Below, piece by piece: positions 16,445 through 26,552 of a stretch of DNA of 64,000 nucleotides. The DNA lies in assembly GCA_943331005.2 (NCBI GenBank), contig CALQJX020000021.1:1-64000 (forward strand). The letters run 5' to 3'. Under the pieces are notes generated by a model that was not told the origin of the DNA, made no database searches, and saw only the letters and a list, made by a program, of their open reading frames with translations. The DNA comes from Bordetella parapertussis (GTDB lineage Bacteria; Bacteroidota; Bacteroidia; Chitinophagales; Chitinophagaceae). Made by a program: the position numbers and the translations under genes. The first letter of the stretch is position 1; the number at the start of each line of letters is the position of its first letter.

Positions 16445-19400
16445 TTATTCATCCTTTTTCGCAGTAGAGTCAAGGGTGATCTGCATGGCCTTCAGCTGCT
16501 TTTCTTTGCGTTCGCGTGCATATCTGGCACCATGAAAGAGCTCATCGAGATTATCGAATGATTTGCGCCAACTAATACCCATACCGCTGCGCTGTATATT
16601 GCGATCTATGGTGAGATCGTAGTCGCTGGTATGGAATACGTTGAGACTAAGGCCACTATTCTGAGAGAGCAGATACTGCAAGCGGAAATCGCCCGCCACA
16701 TTGAATGTACTTGCCGCACTGGTATTGGTAGGTTTGCCCCAGTCGGAAGTGCTACCTACAGATACCAGCAAACGATCGTTGAGGTAATTCTTAGTTACAC
16801 CCAGCTTCAGCTGACTTCGGTTGACATTGCCGATCACTGCCTGGTCGCTGTAATTGTAGTTGGTGTACTTCACAGCTACATTCAGGTTGCGGTCGCCGAT
16901 GAGGCGGTTGACTATATTTGTGAGACCTGTAGATGCCGTTGAAGACAATATCTGACTAACGTTATTGATTGCTCCCGACAGGGCACTTTGCCCCATGCCC
17001 TCCGGCGGTATGAAGGCGCCCACCAACAACAGTGACGCAACCTGGTCAAATTTCTGCCTGTCGTCGTTGTTGATGAGTAATAGCTTCCTGTGTGCGAGGG
17101 AACCCTGGGAGTGTTTGTTATCGAGATCCAGATCGAAAGTAAGCTGAGAAGTGTATATAGGGCCTCTCATATGCAGCATCACATTGACCTGCTGCGGTGT
17201 TTGTGCATCTATGAGTTCATTGCCCCTGATAAGTCCACGTTCTGATGTAGTAAGCAGGTCATAGAGTTTTGCCTTGGCAGAATACATGGCATCTACAGAG
17301 AGGTATGTCTCTGCAAAAGGTCCGTTGAAACTGATGGTACTACCCTGATTGAGCTTGAACATTCTGTGAATGCCCACCTGCTGGAAAGTGAGTGTATAAT
17401 AACCCTGCGATATACTGTAGATACCTGACAAACGCATATCATTGCTAGGCGGGATATCTATCTGAATATTTCCCTTACCGGTAGCCACTATCTCATCGCC
17501 TGTGGCAGGATCCATGACTATGTGAATCTCTGCCAGCTCATTCAGATTGCAATCGAGATTGATAGAGATCTTGTCCTTGCTGCGCCTTTCTGCTTTATCC
17601 TGATCTGCACCATAGGTCTTGAATGATACATAGCTATAGGCACCTACATAACCACCTGAACTTGCAGGAATGTAGAGGTTTGACTTAGCTGCAGGATAAC
17701 CATTGTATAGATTGAGCCTGATGTTATTGAACGGTCCACGGATGGTGAAGGAGTCCATACCACCAATGATCTTGCCATAGAACAGCTCGTTTTCATTATG
17801 GGCAAGGTTCAAGAGCTCCATTTTAGGAGTGGTGACCTTCAGCCTCATGCGCATCTTATTGAAGAGCTCGTGAGAGAAGTATCCAGACAGGATTGCAATG
17901 TTCTTATAGCTATCGAAGACCTGCACCTGACCAAGACTGATACGCTGATTGGTGATACCAACAGTAGCCTTGGGTATGGTATAATAACAACCCATGTAAT
18001 CGAGCTTAAAACCTACATCGGATACAGTGAGTTTACCCTCCATAACCGGTTTATCATTTGACCCTGTAACGTTCACACTACCATTTACTTCGCCCTTTAT
18101 CTTACTGAATAAACCAGTGAGGAAAGGAGCAGCCCAAGCCACCCTTGCATCTTTGAAAGTGATAGCACCATCTATCTTATCTGCAGCAGCACTATCTAAC
18201 GCTACTGTACCGGATGCTGATATACTGGAGTTATCTCTGTATATGCCGGTTTGGGGATCTATACGCAAAAGACCCTTTTTCACATCCCAAAGAGCTACAA
18301 CATTTACTGAACCAACCGTATCTGCTCCCAGCTTAACCCCAGTGGCTCTAATATTGGCACCGACCTCTACGTTCCCGAATATATTGGCAACAGTGAGATA
18401 GCCATTGATACGCCCATCGGGCTGGTAAGACGAAAGTCCGGCCAAATTGCCCAGTTGAGAAATGTCGAGATTGGATGTATTGACTATCAGACCACTACCG
18501 GGGCCGGCAGCAGAGTTGACATCTATACGCTGAATGCCCGATGTAAGTGTCAGTCCGGCGACCTTCAGGTATCTATCGCTGTACTCAATGATGCTTCCTC
18601 CGGGAATATTCCACTGCACTTTGTTCATGAAGAACTGCGATGGGAATATATTCATGGTGAGCGAATCTCTATGCGCTACTATGCGACCATTGAGGGTAAA
18701 GGAACTTTCTTTATCCGGAGATTCAGTAGCCAGATTGAAAGATATAGAGTCGCTACCAACGGTGGAGGTAAGGCTCAGCCCTCCGTTGAGGATGCTATCG
18801 CCCAGGGCGATGTTGCCTACCGTGGTATTGATGCCTATCACATTCAGGTCGCCCTCTCCGAGCAGGGTAACATTGCGCAGATGCACTGTGCCTATGCGGG
18901 CATAGGGCACCGTAGCATTGAGCAGTAATTTCTTGGCAGTAGTGTTGAGCGAGCCGGAAATGACTGAATTATCAAAACCTCTGAGAATAGGCAAGGTCAA
19001 AGCAAAGATGCTGTCTATGCTTTTGGTGGTGATGTTAAAACTGAGATCCTGATCGGGGGCATACTTCACAGGCGCTTTTATGTAATTGGGCAGATAACGC
19101 GAGAGATAATACTGCACAGAAGCAGGCAGGTTGCTGAGGCGGTAATTGCCGGTAACATTGGCAGTAAATGCATCGCTCTGAAAACTGAGCCTGCGGTCGG
19201 TACTGCTGCCGGATGATAACATGTAGAGTGAATCGACTGCGAGTTTGTGACCGTTACGTTTCAGATCGATGTTAAAGAGTTTTGCATTACCGGAGAAGTC
19301 GTCTATGTTGCTGCCGGTGCAGTTCAGGTCGAAGTCGGCAGATGCGGTAAAGTTATCGGGTGTCAGATTAAGTTCTTTAAAATTGCTTGCCAGCAGGTGC

Positions 19401-21226
19401 GCAGTTGCATTGATCTTCATGCGCTTGTCGGCATAATTCAGTCCACCATCGAACTCCAATGCCAGATTAGGATCATCGACCAGCACCTTACCATCGAACT
19501 GTTTTTGTGCCAGCGTACCCTGCGTGTATATGTTATGATAGACATAACCATTCACACCAAATTCTTTTATGTCGCCATCCAGGTGCAGCTGCATCTGATC
19601 TACATCGAAAGATCTACCTGATATTTTTTCATTGAGGGTGATGTTGCCAAAGAGCGGCTCGCGCAGCAATTTGCCAATTTGCAGATTGTCGGTAGTAATT
19701 AGGCCAGAATATGAAGCCTTTGCCGCATCAAAACCAGGCAGCAACATTTTCATATCTGTGGCTACAGCACCCATATTGCTCTTCAGTACACCCTTCACAT
19801 AGAAGTTCTCAACATAGCCCTCATAGCTGCCCGTAAAGAAAGCGTAGGTGATGCTATCTGCAGCAAAATTGGGGTTACCCTTTAGAGCGGGCGCATAGTG
19901 CATAATACCCTTGCCGGTAGTAAGTATCTCGGCATCTGTAAAAGTGATGTAGGTAGTGCTGATATCAGGCAATCCCTTCATGGTGAGATTTCCCTTAAGC
20001 GCCACATTTCCATCAGAAGCATTGAGTTTTGTTGCTGTAAGGTTTGTGACCGTACCCTTGCCATTGCCGCTGATAGTGACCAGCATATCGGGGAAACCGG
20101 CCATCTCGGGAGCGAAGTATTCAATATCTCTCTTGTCTACTTTAGCCTCGCGCAGCCTGGCTACCATTGTCACACTGTCCAGATAGTTATTGAAATCGGG
20201 GAAGTGCCGGTAATGCATGGCATAATAATTGCCCAGCTTGCTATTGTTGGTCTCGAGGTAAAGATCTTCGCAGATAGACGCGATCGGGGACACGGTTGCC
20301 TTGCACTTCATCTGCTTTATCATGATGCCGCTGCGGTCTCTTGCGTGAACCAGGTCTATATTGCCGCGGATGGTATCGCCCACAATGTGTATGTCGCTCA
20401 CGCCAATGTTTATCTGGCGAATGTCCATATGACTCTCATCGAAATGACCGGGAGTAGGTATTTTATCGTCTGATCTAAAACCAAATGAGCAATTATTCAA
20501 TGAAAGGTCCTTTATGTTCACCGCCCACATATCGGGGTTGAAAGGTGTAACATCGAAGGTGTCGATATATTTGGGACGCAGGTGTTTGGGCCTGCCACCT
20601 TTATACTCGTTGACGAATATGGAGGTATTGGCTAAACTGATCTCTTTGACATCGATGACCTTTTTTTTGAAATCGAGTCCTTTAGAATTGAGGGTAAAGG
20701 AACCAACATTGTATTCCATATCCTCCCCAATCCATTTGTCGTGCATATGAAAGCGCACCTTTTCCAGTTTCACTTTACGGAGATCGAACTCGAATGGCTT
20801 ACTGTTGGTTTGCGTATCTTTCTTAGGCGAACTGAAAGCATCTGCAATAAAATCGTAGTTCCACACTTTTGAGTCAGCCTTTCGTGACATGTTTACATAG
20901 GCGTCTTCGAGCCCCACATAGTGGATGACCGGCTTGTCTTTGAAGATGAACCAATCGGTGATACGCACCTGCAATTCGCCTGCATACAGCAATGTATCCT
21001 TAGACTGATCTTCAATATACACCCCTTTTACCTGTAGCTCGTTGAGCAGACCTATATGCACACTGGCTACATCCACTTTGGTCTCGAGGCGGGTAGACAA
21101 GACCTTTGCTGCGTATTGTGCCAGGTAAGTCTGAACGGGTGTAAAATTGACCAATGCTACCGCAGCCAGCAAAAGCAGGAGAATAACAGCCAGTATATAG
21201 CCCGATATTTTAAGGAATCGTTTCAG
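16445..21226 (-). CDS. tamB: TamB/AsmA-like translocation and assembly protein
   Basis: A very long envelope protein (about 1,593 residues) anchored by one N-terminal membrane helix and then made almost entirely of beta-strand repeats, as in TamB. TamB proteins bridge inner and outer membranes and have been linked to outer-membrane protein assembly and lipid transport. The C-terminal part (about 1150-1550, with GYYTLTFQQVG and FNGPFAETYLSVDA) has the TamB/DUF490 look. The frame has no ATG at the 5' end. A TTG at 21172 would cut the membrane helix in half, whereas a CTG at 21226 gives MKRFLKISGYILAVI, a complete anchor, directly after an in-frame TAG and 28 bases past a perfect -7 element. I therefore use 21226. 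Confidence 0.88.
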   Translation of the reverse strand: MKRFLKISGYILAVILLLLLAAVALVNFTPVQTYLAQYAAKVLSTRLETKVDVASVHIGLLNELQVKGVYIEDQSKDTLLYAGELQVRITDWFIFKDKPVIHYVGLEDAYVNMSRKADSKVWNYDFIADAFSSPKKDTQTNSKPFEFDLRKVKLEKVRFHMHDKWIGEDMEYNVGSFTLNSKGLDFKKKVIDVKEISLANTSIFVNEYKGGRPKHLRPKYIDTFDVTPFNPDMWAVNIKDLSLNNCSFGFRSDDKIPTPGHFDESHMDIRQINIGVSDIHIVGDTIRGNIDLVHARDRSGIMIKQMKCKATVSPIASICEDLYLETNNSKLGNYYAMHYRHFPDFNNYLDSVTMVARLREAKVDKRDIEYFAPEMAGFPDMLVTISGNGKGTVTNLTATKLNASDGNVALKGNLTMKGLPDISTTYITFTDAEILTTGKGIMHYAPALKGNPNFAADSITYAFFTGSYEGYVENFYVKGVLKSNMGAVATDMKMLLPGFDAAKASYSGLITTDNLQIGKLLREPLFGNITLNEKISGRSFDVDQMQLHLDGDIKEFGVNGYVYHNIYTQGTLAQKQFDGKVLVDDPNLALEFDGGLNYADKRMKINATAHLLASNFKELNLTPDNFTASADFDLNCTGSNIDDFSGNAKLFNIDLKRNGHKLAVDSLYMLSSGSSTDRRLSFQSDAFTANVTGNYRLSNLPASVQYYLSRYLPNYIKAPVKYAPDQDLSFNITTKSIDSIFALTLPILRGFDNSVISGSLNTTAKKLLLNATVPYARIGTVHLRNVTLLGEGDLNVIGINTTVGNIALGDSILNGGLSLTSTVGSDSISFNLATESPDKESSFTLNGRIVAHRDSLTMNIFPSQFFMNKVQWNIPGGSIIEYSDRYLKVAGLTLTSGIQRIDVNSAAGPGSGLIVNTSNLDISQLGNLAGLSSYQPDGRINGYLTVANIFGNVEVGANIRATGVKLGADTVGSVNVVALWDVKKGLLRIDPQTGIYRDNSSISASGTVALDSAAADKIDGAITFKDARVAWAAPFLTGLFSKIKGEVNGSVNVTGSNDKPVMEGKLTVSDVGFKLDYMGCYYTIPKATVGITNQRISLGQVQVFDSYKNIAILSGYFSHELFNKMRMRLKVTTPKMELLNLAHNENELFYGKIIGGMDSFTIRGPFNNIRLNLYNGYPAAKSNLYIPASSGGYVGAYSYVSFKTYGADQDKAERRSKDKISINLDCNLNELAEIHIVMDPATGDEIVATGKGNIQIDIPPSNDMRLSGIYSISQGYYTLTFQQVGIHRMFKLNQGSTISFNGPFAETYLSVDAMYSAKAKLYDLLTTSERGLIRGNELIDAQTPQQVNVMLHMRGPIYTSQLTFDLDLDNKHSQGSLAHRKLLLINNDDRQKFDQVASLLLVGAFIPPEGMGQSALSGAINNVSQILSSTASTGLTNIVNRLIGDRNLNVAVKYTNYNYSDQAVIGNVNRSQLKLGVTKNYLNDRLLVSVGSTSDWGKPTNTSAASTFNVAGDFRLQYLLSQNSGLSLNVFHTSDYDLTIDRNIQRSGMGISWRKSFDNLDELFHGARYARERKEKQLKAMQITLDSTAKKDE

Positions 21227-21254
21227 AAGTGCCTATAAATTACACAAATAGCTG

Positions 21255-21262
21255 CAAAAATA
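21255..21262 (-). promoter_or_regulatory. -7 element of the TamB gene
   Basis: TATTTTTG on the minus strand, a perfect TAnnTTTG, 28 bases before the proposed CTG start. No clear -33 element is seen. Its position supports initiation upstream of the TTG at 21172. Confidence 0.5.
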
Positions 21263-21358
21263 GTTCCAAACAGGCGTAAAAGGTAAGAATTGTATGTTAA
21301 AGGGCATGATAATACCTAATTAAGCGCTTTAATCTGGGAATGACACCCTTTGCTGCAT

Positions 21359-21394
21359 AAAAAAGATCCCCGGCACCTGTTGGCACCGGGGATC
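21359..21394 (-). terminator. Terminator of the T9SS cargo gene 21415-22731
   Basis: Arms GATCCCCGG (21365-21373) and CCGGGGATC (21386-21394). On the minus strand six Ts follow (21364-21359). Confidence 0.85.
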
Positions 21395-21414
21395 GCATAT
21401 CCTGATAATTTCAA

Positions 21415-22731
21415 TTATTGTTTGCGCAACGGCAGATGTGTCTTTGTTCTGCCTGACATGTCTTTTACTATAAGTATATAGTTGCCATTGGGTATATCCT
21501 GCAGAAAAAGATCATTAACTGCTCTATCGCTAATAATCCATGCCGGACTTACATTTCGTCCCATCATATCGTATAGCTCCAGCCTGTCTGTAGCAGCGAG
21601 TCCAGATACATTTATCATGTTACCTGCAGGGTTAGGGTATACTTTTATTGCAGTTTCTGTGTTGATATTGTTTACGGCTGTTGGCGGAGGAGGCACTATA
21701 ACCGTTGCCGTATCTATGAGATCAGCGATAGCAGAATCGGCACCAGCCTGGCTGAATGCATAGAAGTAAGTAAAACTCTTTTCGTTGGCCGGATGAAGGT
21801 GCACTGTGCTGGTAGTTTTATAACCCACACTGTCTGAAGCACTATCTACCGGTGCCAGATGCGGCACCCTGAATACCAGCCCTATAGCCACATCGGCAGT
21901 ATTGGTAGCACCAGCAGTATAAAGTGAAGTGCTTGTAGCATAGCTCATGCCATACACTGTAGCAAGATCGGTACTGGACACCAATGGCCATGAAGAATAT
22001 ACCAGACACCTTGCATTGGTATCGAGCGTACCCAACGACATTTTGGTAATGGCGCCTGTTGCACCTGTTGCAGATACCATACTGGCACCAATGGCATTGG
22101 GTTGCTGATATTCTATCTTGTTAGTAGTGGTGAAACCGCCTCCAAACCAGCTTTGATCATTATCGGGATCGAGACTACGCATATAATAGATATTGTTCTT
22201 TGGAACCGATGCGTTGTTGATGAGTGTCACCTTCATGCTGAAATAAAGCGCATTGGTATCGAGCGTTGTTTCCTGTTTCACTGTCATACTATCGAAGCTA
22301 CCGATCCACATACCGATAACTTTACTACCACTAACTGTATAAGCAGTATTGCCACCGGTAAGGCCTGTGCCGGTAAAACCGCCACAGCTATGTGCCTGCG
22401 CACGCAGACCACCTATCTGCAGGTTCCAACCCTCGAAAGGAGAACCCGGCACAAAGTAGTCGCCTACATAAGCAGGCGTACCTACTGCCCAGCCATCCAT
22501 GGCCGGATCTGCTACAAAACCAAGAGAAGCACCGCCACCAGCTATAGATAGGTGCGGATGATAGCCTGCAGGAGGTGTGGCTGCGCCAAAGTCGCCATTG
22601 GCGCATATGCCTGCTTCCACATATCTTCCTTTCAGGAAAACACTACCGCCTGTCATTTGCGCCAGGGATTTCCCCGCACCCAATACGCCACAAATAATGG
22701 CGATTGCTGTGAGTATCTGTATCTTTTTCAT
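21415..22731 (-). CDS. Secreted T9SS cargo protein, function unknown
   Basis: A 438-residue exported protein. It has a signal peptide (MKKIQILTAIAIICGVLGAGKSLAQ), then a body of about 320 residues rich in Gly, Thr and Asp that I do not recognise (it includes GRYVEAGICANGDFG and YYMRSLDPDNDQSW). A type A T9SS sorting domain begins at VYPNPAGNMINV (about 355) and ends SGRTKTHLPLRKQ. An in-frame TTG at 22749 precedes the chosen ATG but lies outside the signal peptide. It is preceded by a 200-base gap containing the ABC-gene hairpin and followed by its own terminator, so it is monocistronic. The body may be a surface or adhesion domain; there is no catalytic motif to support more. Confidence 0.8.
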   Translation of the reverse strand: MKKIQILTAIAIICGVLGAGKSLAQMTGGSVFLKGRYVEAGICANGDFGAATPPAGYHPHLSIAGGGASLGFVADPAMDGWAVGTPAYVGDYFVPGSPFEGWNLQIGGLRAQAHSCGGFTGTGLTGGNTAYTVSGSKVIGMWIGSFDSMTVKQETTLDTNALYFSMKVTLINNASVPKNNIYYMRSLDPDNDQSWFGGGFTTTNKIEYQQPNAIGASMVSATGATGAITKMSLGTLDTNARCLVYSSWPLVSSTDLATVYGMSYATSTSLYTAGATNTADVAIGLVFRVPHLAPVDSASDSVGYKTTSTVHLHPANEKSFTYFYAFSQAGADSAIADLIDTATVIVPPPPTAVNNINTETAIKVYPNPAGNMINVSGLAATDRLELYDMMGRNVSPAWIISDRAVNDLFLQDIPNGNYILIVKDMSGRTKTHLPLRKQ

Positions 22732-22883
22732 AAATCTGCTTATTGTCAATAAATTTAATTCATTTTATCAGATCCACTACTGACTACCGTACCAGCGAGC
22801 ATGTTTTATTGATAAACTTTATAGATTATCAATTGACGGTTAATAAAATAAAGGAACATTTTGTTTGAGTCGCTGCTACAAGC

Positions 22884-22917
22884 ACAAAGACGGAAGGCTT
22901 TCGCCCTCCGTCTTTGT
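22884..22917. terminator. Hairpin downstream of the ABC transporter gene
   Basis: Arms ACAAAGACGGA (22884-22894) and TCCGTCTTTGT (22907-22917), 11 bp, with further inner G-C pairs. It lies 32 bases past the ABC gene stop on the minus strand. There is no long T-run, so termination strength is uncertain. Confidence 0.65.
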
Positions 22918-22948
22918 ATAAAATTCGAAACCTGAAATCCGCTTCAGA

Positions 22949-24733
22949 CTATTTGATGCCCGGCACATCTTTGCGCTCGCCTATCTGCTGACGCCACATA
23001 GCGTAGTAGAGTCCTTTTTCTGCCAAGAGCGTTTCGTGGGAGCCGGTTTCTACGATGTTACCTTTCTCGAGTACGTAGATCCTGTCGGCATGCATGATGG
23101 TTGACAGCCTGTGCGCGATCATGATAGTTATATGCTCTCTGCGGGCAGTAACACTGCGAATGGTCTGTGATATTTCTTCTTCTGTGAGTGAATCGAGCGC
23201 AGAGGTAGCCTCATCAAATATCATGAGACGTGGGTGACGCAGGAGCGCACGAGCAATAGATATACGCTGGCGCTCGCCACCGGAAAGTTTCAAACCACCC
23301 TCACCAATAACAGTATCGAGGCCATTTTCGGCCCTTGATAAGAGATTCTGACAAGCAGCCTGTTGCAAGACTTCATTGATCTCCTGCTCTGTAGCAGTAG
23401 GGTTCACAAATAGCAGATTCTCCTTAATAGTACCGGAGAACAGTTGGGGATCCTGCGTAACGAGCCCCATCTGGTGGCGCAGTTCTTCGTAATCTATCTT
23501 TGCAAAGCTGTGACCATTGTAGGTAATTTCGCCCTTGCCGGGATGGTATAAACCCACCAGTAATTTTACCAATGTGGTCTTGCCACTGCCAGATGGGCCA
23601 ACGAAAGCCACCGTCTCACCGAGCTTCACGCCAAAGGTGATGCCATCGAGCGCAGGCCTGTTAGAACTATTGTGCTTGAAAGTAACATCTGAGAACTGTA
23701 CCTGCTCAATAGCATTGATCGCCTCGGGCTGCTCCGGCGTGAACTCAACAGGTTTTTTCAGCAATTCCTGCATATTATTCAGCGAGGCTTCTGCCTCTCT
23801 GTAAGAAAGGATAACATTGCCTATCTCCTGCATGGGGCCGAAGATGAAGAACGAATAAAAAATGAGTGTGAGATACTGACCTGCAGATATAGCACCGCCA
23901 TATATAAAGTAGAGCAGACACATAACAATGCCCTGCCTGAGTAGGTTGACAAATGTGCCCTGGATGAAGGAAATGGTACGTATGCTACGTACTTTTTTCA
24001 GCTCCAGCATAAGTATCTTAATGGTTGTTGCATTGAGCCTGCGAATCTCCTGATGAGTGAGCCCCAGACTCTTTACCAGCTCTATATTGCGCAGCGACTC
24101 TGTGGTGGAACCTGCCAGTGCATTGGTTTCCCTGACAATATTCTTCTGTACGGTTTTTATGCGCTTGCTGAGTGCATTGGTGAGTAGTGCCAGTATAGCA
24201 GCCCCTCCCAGATAAATGACCGGCAACAGCGGACTAAGTGATATGGCATAGATAATTACAAAAACGATACCTATGATGGTAGGCAGCAAAACATTGAAGA
24301 AAGACTGGATGAACTTTTCGCAATCGGTACGAACTTTCTGCAATACTGACAGAGTTTTGCCGCTGCTCTGATCTTCAAATTCCTGATAAGGGAGCCTGAG
24401 TGCATGACGCAGCCCATCGGTATATAAGCGGGCACCATATTTCTGTATGACCACGTTTACGGCATAGTCCTGAAAGTTTTTGGCTATTCGCGACACCATG
24501 GCCACACCAATAAGCGCAGCTATAAGCCCCAACGCCCCCTTCATAAAGGCATTTACATCTCTGTGTAGCAACCCTTCCTTGTCGAAAGTAAGGGGATGAT
24601 TGACATAACGATCCATCAGTTTACCCGCAATAAGCGGATCGAGCATAGAAAAACTCTGGTTGATGGCCGCCAGTACAATAGCAATTGCTATCATCCCTTT
24701 GTACCGTGACAGGTATTGCATTAATAATTTCAT
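22949..24733 (-). CDS. ABC transporter, fused permease and ATPase (exporter type)
   Basis: A 594-residue half-transporter that would act as a homodimer or heterodimer in the inner membrane. The N-terminal membrane domain (about 1-310) has six hydrophobic segments. The nucleotide-binding domain (about 340-580) has Walker A GPSGSGKTT, Q-loop VTQDPQLF, signature LSGGERQR, Walker B LMIFDEATSALD and the switch His in IAHRLST. It resembles the MsbA/MdlB exporter group. The cargo (lipid, peptide or drug) cannot be told from the sequence. The ATG at 24733 is chosen over a TTG nine bases upstream, because that TTG is part of the promoter -7 element. The resulting mRNA would have almost no leader. Confidence 0.9.
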   Translation of the reverse strand: MKLLMQYLSRYKGMIAIAIVLAAINQSFSMLDPLIAGKLMDRYVNHPLTFDKEGLLHRDVNAFMKGALGLIAALIGVAMVSRIAKNFQDYAVNVVIQKYGARLYTDGLRHALRLPYQEFEDQSSGKTLSVLQKVRTDCEKFIQSFFNVLLPTIIGIVFVIIYAISLSPLLPVIYLGGAAILALLTNALSKRIKTVQKNIVRETNALAGSTTESLRNIELVKSLGLTHQEIRRLNATTIKILMLELKKVRSIRTISFIQGTFVNLLRQGIVMCLLYFIYGGAISAGQYLTLIFYSFFIFGPMQEIGNVILSYREAEASLNNMQELLKKPVEFTPEQPEAINAIEQVQFSDVTFKHNSSNRPALDGITFGVKLGETVAFVGPSGSGKTTLVKLLVGLYHPGKGEITYNGHSFAKIDYEELRHQMGLVTQDPQLFSGTIKENLLFVNPTATEQEINEVLQQAACQNLLSRAENGLDTVIGEGGLKLSGGERQRISIARALLRHPRLMIFDEATSALDSLTEEEISQTIRSVTARREHITIMIAHRLSTIMHADRIYVLEKGNIVETGSHETLLAEKGLYYAMWRQQIGERKDVPGIK

Positions 24734-24739
24734 AGGCAG

Positions 24740-24747
24740 CAAAGGTA
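24740..24747 (-). promoter_or_regulatory. -7 element of the ABC transporter gene
   Basis: TACCTTTG on the minus strand (perfect TAnnTTTG), only six bases before the ATG. The transcript would start at or within a few bases of the start codon. Confidence 0.6.
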
Positions 24748-24791
24748 ACCCCGTAAAGGCGTTTTTGTAAAAAATCTATTATTTGGTTTGG

Positions 24792-25226
24792 CTATAGCCC
24801 GATACTCTCCTTACAATGTATCTCCAGCAAGTCGCCCACTACCTTATCTATAGGAAGCGTGAAGGATGTGGCATTTACCTGTTGCAACGGCAACCAGTAA
24901 GTCTTTTCGCCCGGAACATGGTTGGTAATAGTGGCCGGAACTATTCCTGAAACCAGATAATAAATACTGATCACCTGAGAATCATCGAATGCGGAAGCCT
25001 GAAAAAAATCGGTGGTATAGAAATGACTAACAATATCTATTTCCAGACCCAGTTCTTCTTTCCACTCCCGTTTCAGACAATCGGCAATGCCTTCGCCCCA
25101 TTCCAGTCCGCCACCGGGAAACTTTATGACCCTTCGCCCACGAATGAGCTCCTCATTTACCAATACCTGTCCATCATTCAGCCATATACCGTAAACCCTG
25201 ATATTGAAACGTTTATGTGTTTGCAT
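24792..25226 (-). CDS. Nudix hydrolase
   Basis: A 144-residue Nudix-fold pyrophosphohydrolase. The Nudix box is complete: GGLEWGEG at about 39-46, leading into REWKEELGLEI at about 53-63, which fits G(5x)E(7x)REUxEExGU. Family members cleave nucleoside diphosphates linked to another moiety. The specific substrate cannot be predicted from these motifs. The ATG at 25226 gives the normal short lead before the first strand. It lies 58 bases upstream of the ABC gene on the same strand, but that gene has its own promoter. Confidence 0.9.
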   Translation of the reverse strand: MQTHKRFNIRVYGIWLNDGQVLVNEELIRGRRVIKFPGGGLEWGEGIADCLKREWKEELGLEIDIVSHFYTTDFFQASAFDDSQVISIYYLVSGIVPATITNHVPGEKTYWLPLQQVNATSFTLPIDKVVGDLLEIHCKESIGL

Positions 25227-25414
25227 GCTTTACTACCGCCAATGCGGCATCCGTGAATCAAATATAATTCAGAAATAACAGATATCCACATTTGAGCAGG
25301 TTCATATACTACATGAGCGATCAGTGCGTTATAACATTACAAAAATATTACCATTACCAGCCCCGAAACAAGGGCAAAAGCAGTAACTTCGCACCCTTAA
25401 AAAAAGACCACAGC

Positions 25415-26542
25415 ATGCAGAACCTTCAAATGGTGGACCTGAAGCGCCAGTATAACAAGATAAAGCCTGAAATAGATACCGCTATACAGAGCGTTATAGA
25501 CACTACTATGTTCATAGGTGGCCCTCAGGTAAACAACCTGGCCACAGAGCTGGCTGCCTATGTAGGTGTGAAACATGTGATACCCTGCGCCAATGGTACT
25601 GATGCTCTGCAGATTGCCCTTATGGCACTGGGCCTGCAGCCCGGCGATGAGGTAATAACACCTTCATTTACCTACATGGCTACAGTAGAGGTGGTGGCGC
25701 TACTGAAGCTCACCCCTGTATTCGTAGATGTGTATCCGGATACTTTTACGATGGATATAGATTGCCTGAAAAAGGCGATCACTCCGAAAACCAAGGCGAT
25801 AATACCCGTTCATTTGTATGGTCAGTCGGCAGATATGGAGCCATTGCTGGCACTTGCCAACGAGCACAACCTGCCTGTAATTGAAGATAATGCACAGGCT
25901 ATCGGCGGCAATTATACCTTCTCTGACGGCCGTACGGTAAAGACCGGCTCTATGGGCCTGATCAGCTGTACATCGTTCTTCCCATCTAAGAATCTGGGAT
26001 GCTATGGCGATGGCGGTGCGATCTTTACCAACGACAGCGAACTGGCTGAGCGCCTGAAAATGATAGCCAATCATGGTCAGAAAGTGCGTTACTACCACGA
26101 AATGGTGGGTTGTAATAGCCGTCTGGACGCGATGCAGGCAGCTATTCTGCGCATCAAGCTGCCACACCTGGACGAATATTGCGATGCACGCAGGGCTGCT
26201 GCCGACTTCTATGATAAGGCATTCAGCGGGCATCCGAAGATCACTACTCCTGTACGTGCTGCAAATGCGCGCCACGTATTTCACCAGTATACACTGAAAC
26301 TGAACGGCTTCAGTCGCGATGAGATGCACCAAAAATTGGCAGAAAGGAATATACCATCCATGATCTACTACCCTGTGCCCTGCCACAAACAGGACATGCT
26401 GAAGGAGTATAATACTGCAGGCGCAGACCTGCCGGCAACCAATATGCTGCAGGATTGTGTAATTTCTCTGCCCATGCATACCGAACTTACCGAAGAAGAA
26501 CTAACTTTCATTACTAAAAACTTCCTTGAGATAATAGGATAA
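25415..26542 (+). CDS. DegT/DnrJ/EryC1-family sugar aminotransferase
   Basis: PLP-dependent transaminase that installs an amino group on a nucleotide-linked keto sugar for surface glycans. The 375-residue protein shows NGTDALQIAL (about 52-61), EVITPSFTYMAT (about 73-84), EDNAQAIGG (about 157-165) and the PLP-lysine region TSFFPSKNLGCYGDGG (about 188-203, Lys in SKN), followed by NSRLDAMQAAIL. The ATG at 25415 starts MQNLQMVDLKRQY, the usual N-terminus; the frame extends upstream to 25292 without family-like residues. A weaker -7 element TAACTTCG lies at 25384-25391. It is followed 10 bases later by rmlC, so the pair probably acts in one dTDP-sugar pathway; other pathway genes are not in the window. 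Confidence 0.9.
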   Translation: MQNLQMVDLKRQYNKIKPEIDTAIQSVIDTTMFIGGPQVNNLATELAAYVGVKHVIPCANGTDALQIALMALGLQPGDEVITPSFTYMATVEVVALLKLTPVFVDVYPDTFTMDIDCLKKAITPKTKAIIPVHLYGQSADMEPLLALANEHNLPVIEDNAQAIGGNYTFSDGRTVKTGSMGLISCTSFFPSKNLGCYGDGGAIFTNDSELAERLKMIANHGQKVRYYHEMVGCNSRLDAMQAAILRIKLPHLDEYCDARRAAADFYDKAFSGHPKITTPVRAANARHVFHQYTLKLNGFSRDEMHQKLAERNIPSMIYYPVPCHKQDMLKEYNTAGADLPATNMLQDCVISLPMHTELTEEELTFITKNFLEIIG

Positions 26543-26552
26543 CTGATATTGT

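Noticed and set aside
16445..21226. Several plus-strand frames of 90-190 codons inside the TamB gene
   Set aside because: All are antisense to a continuous 1,590-codon gene with family features; no motif supports any of them.
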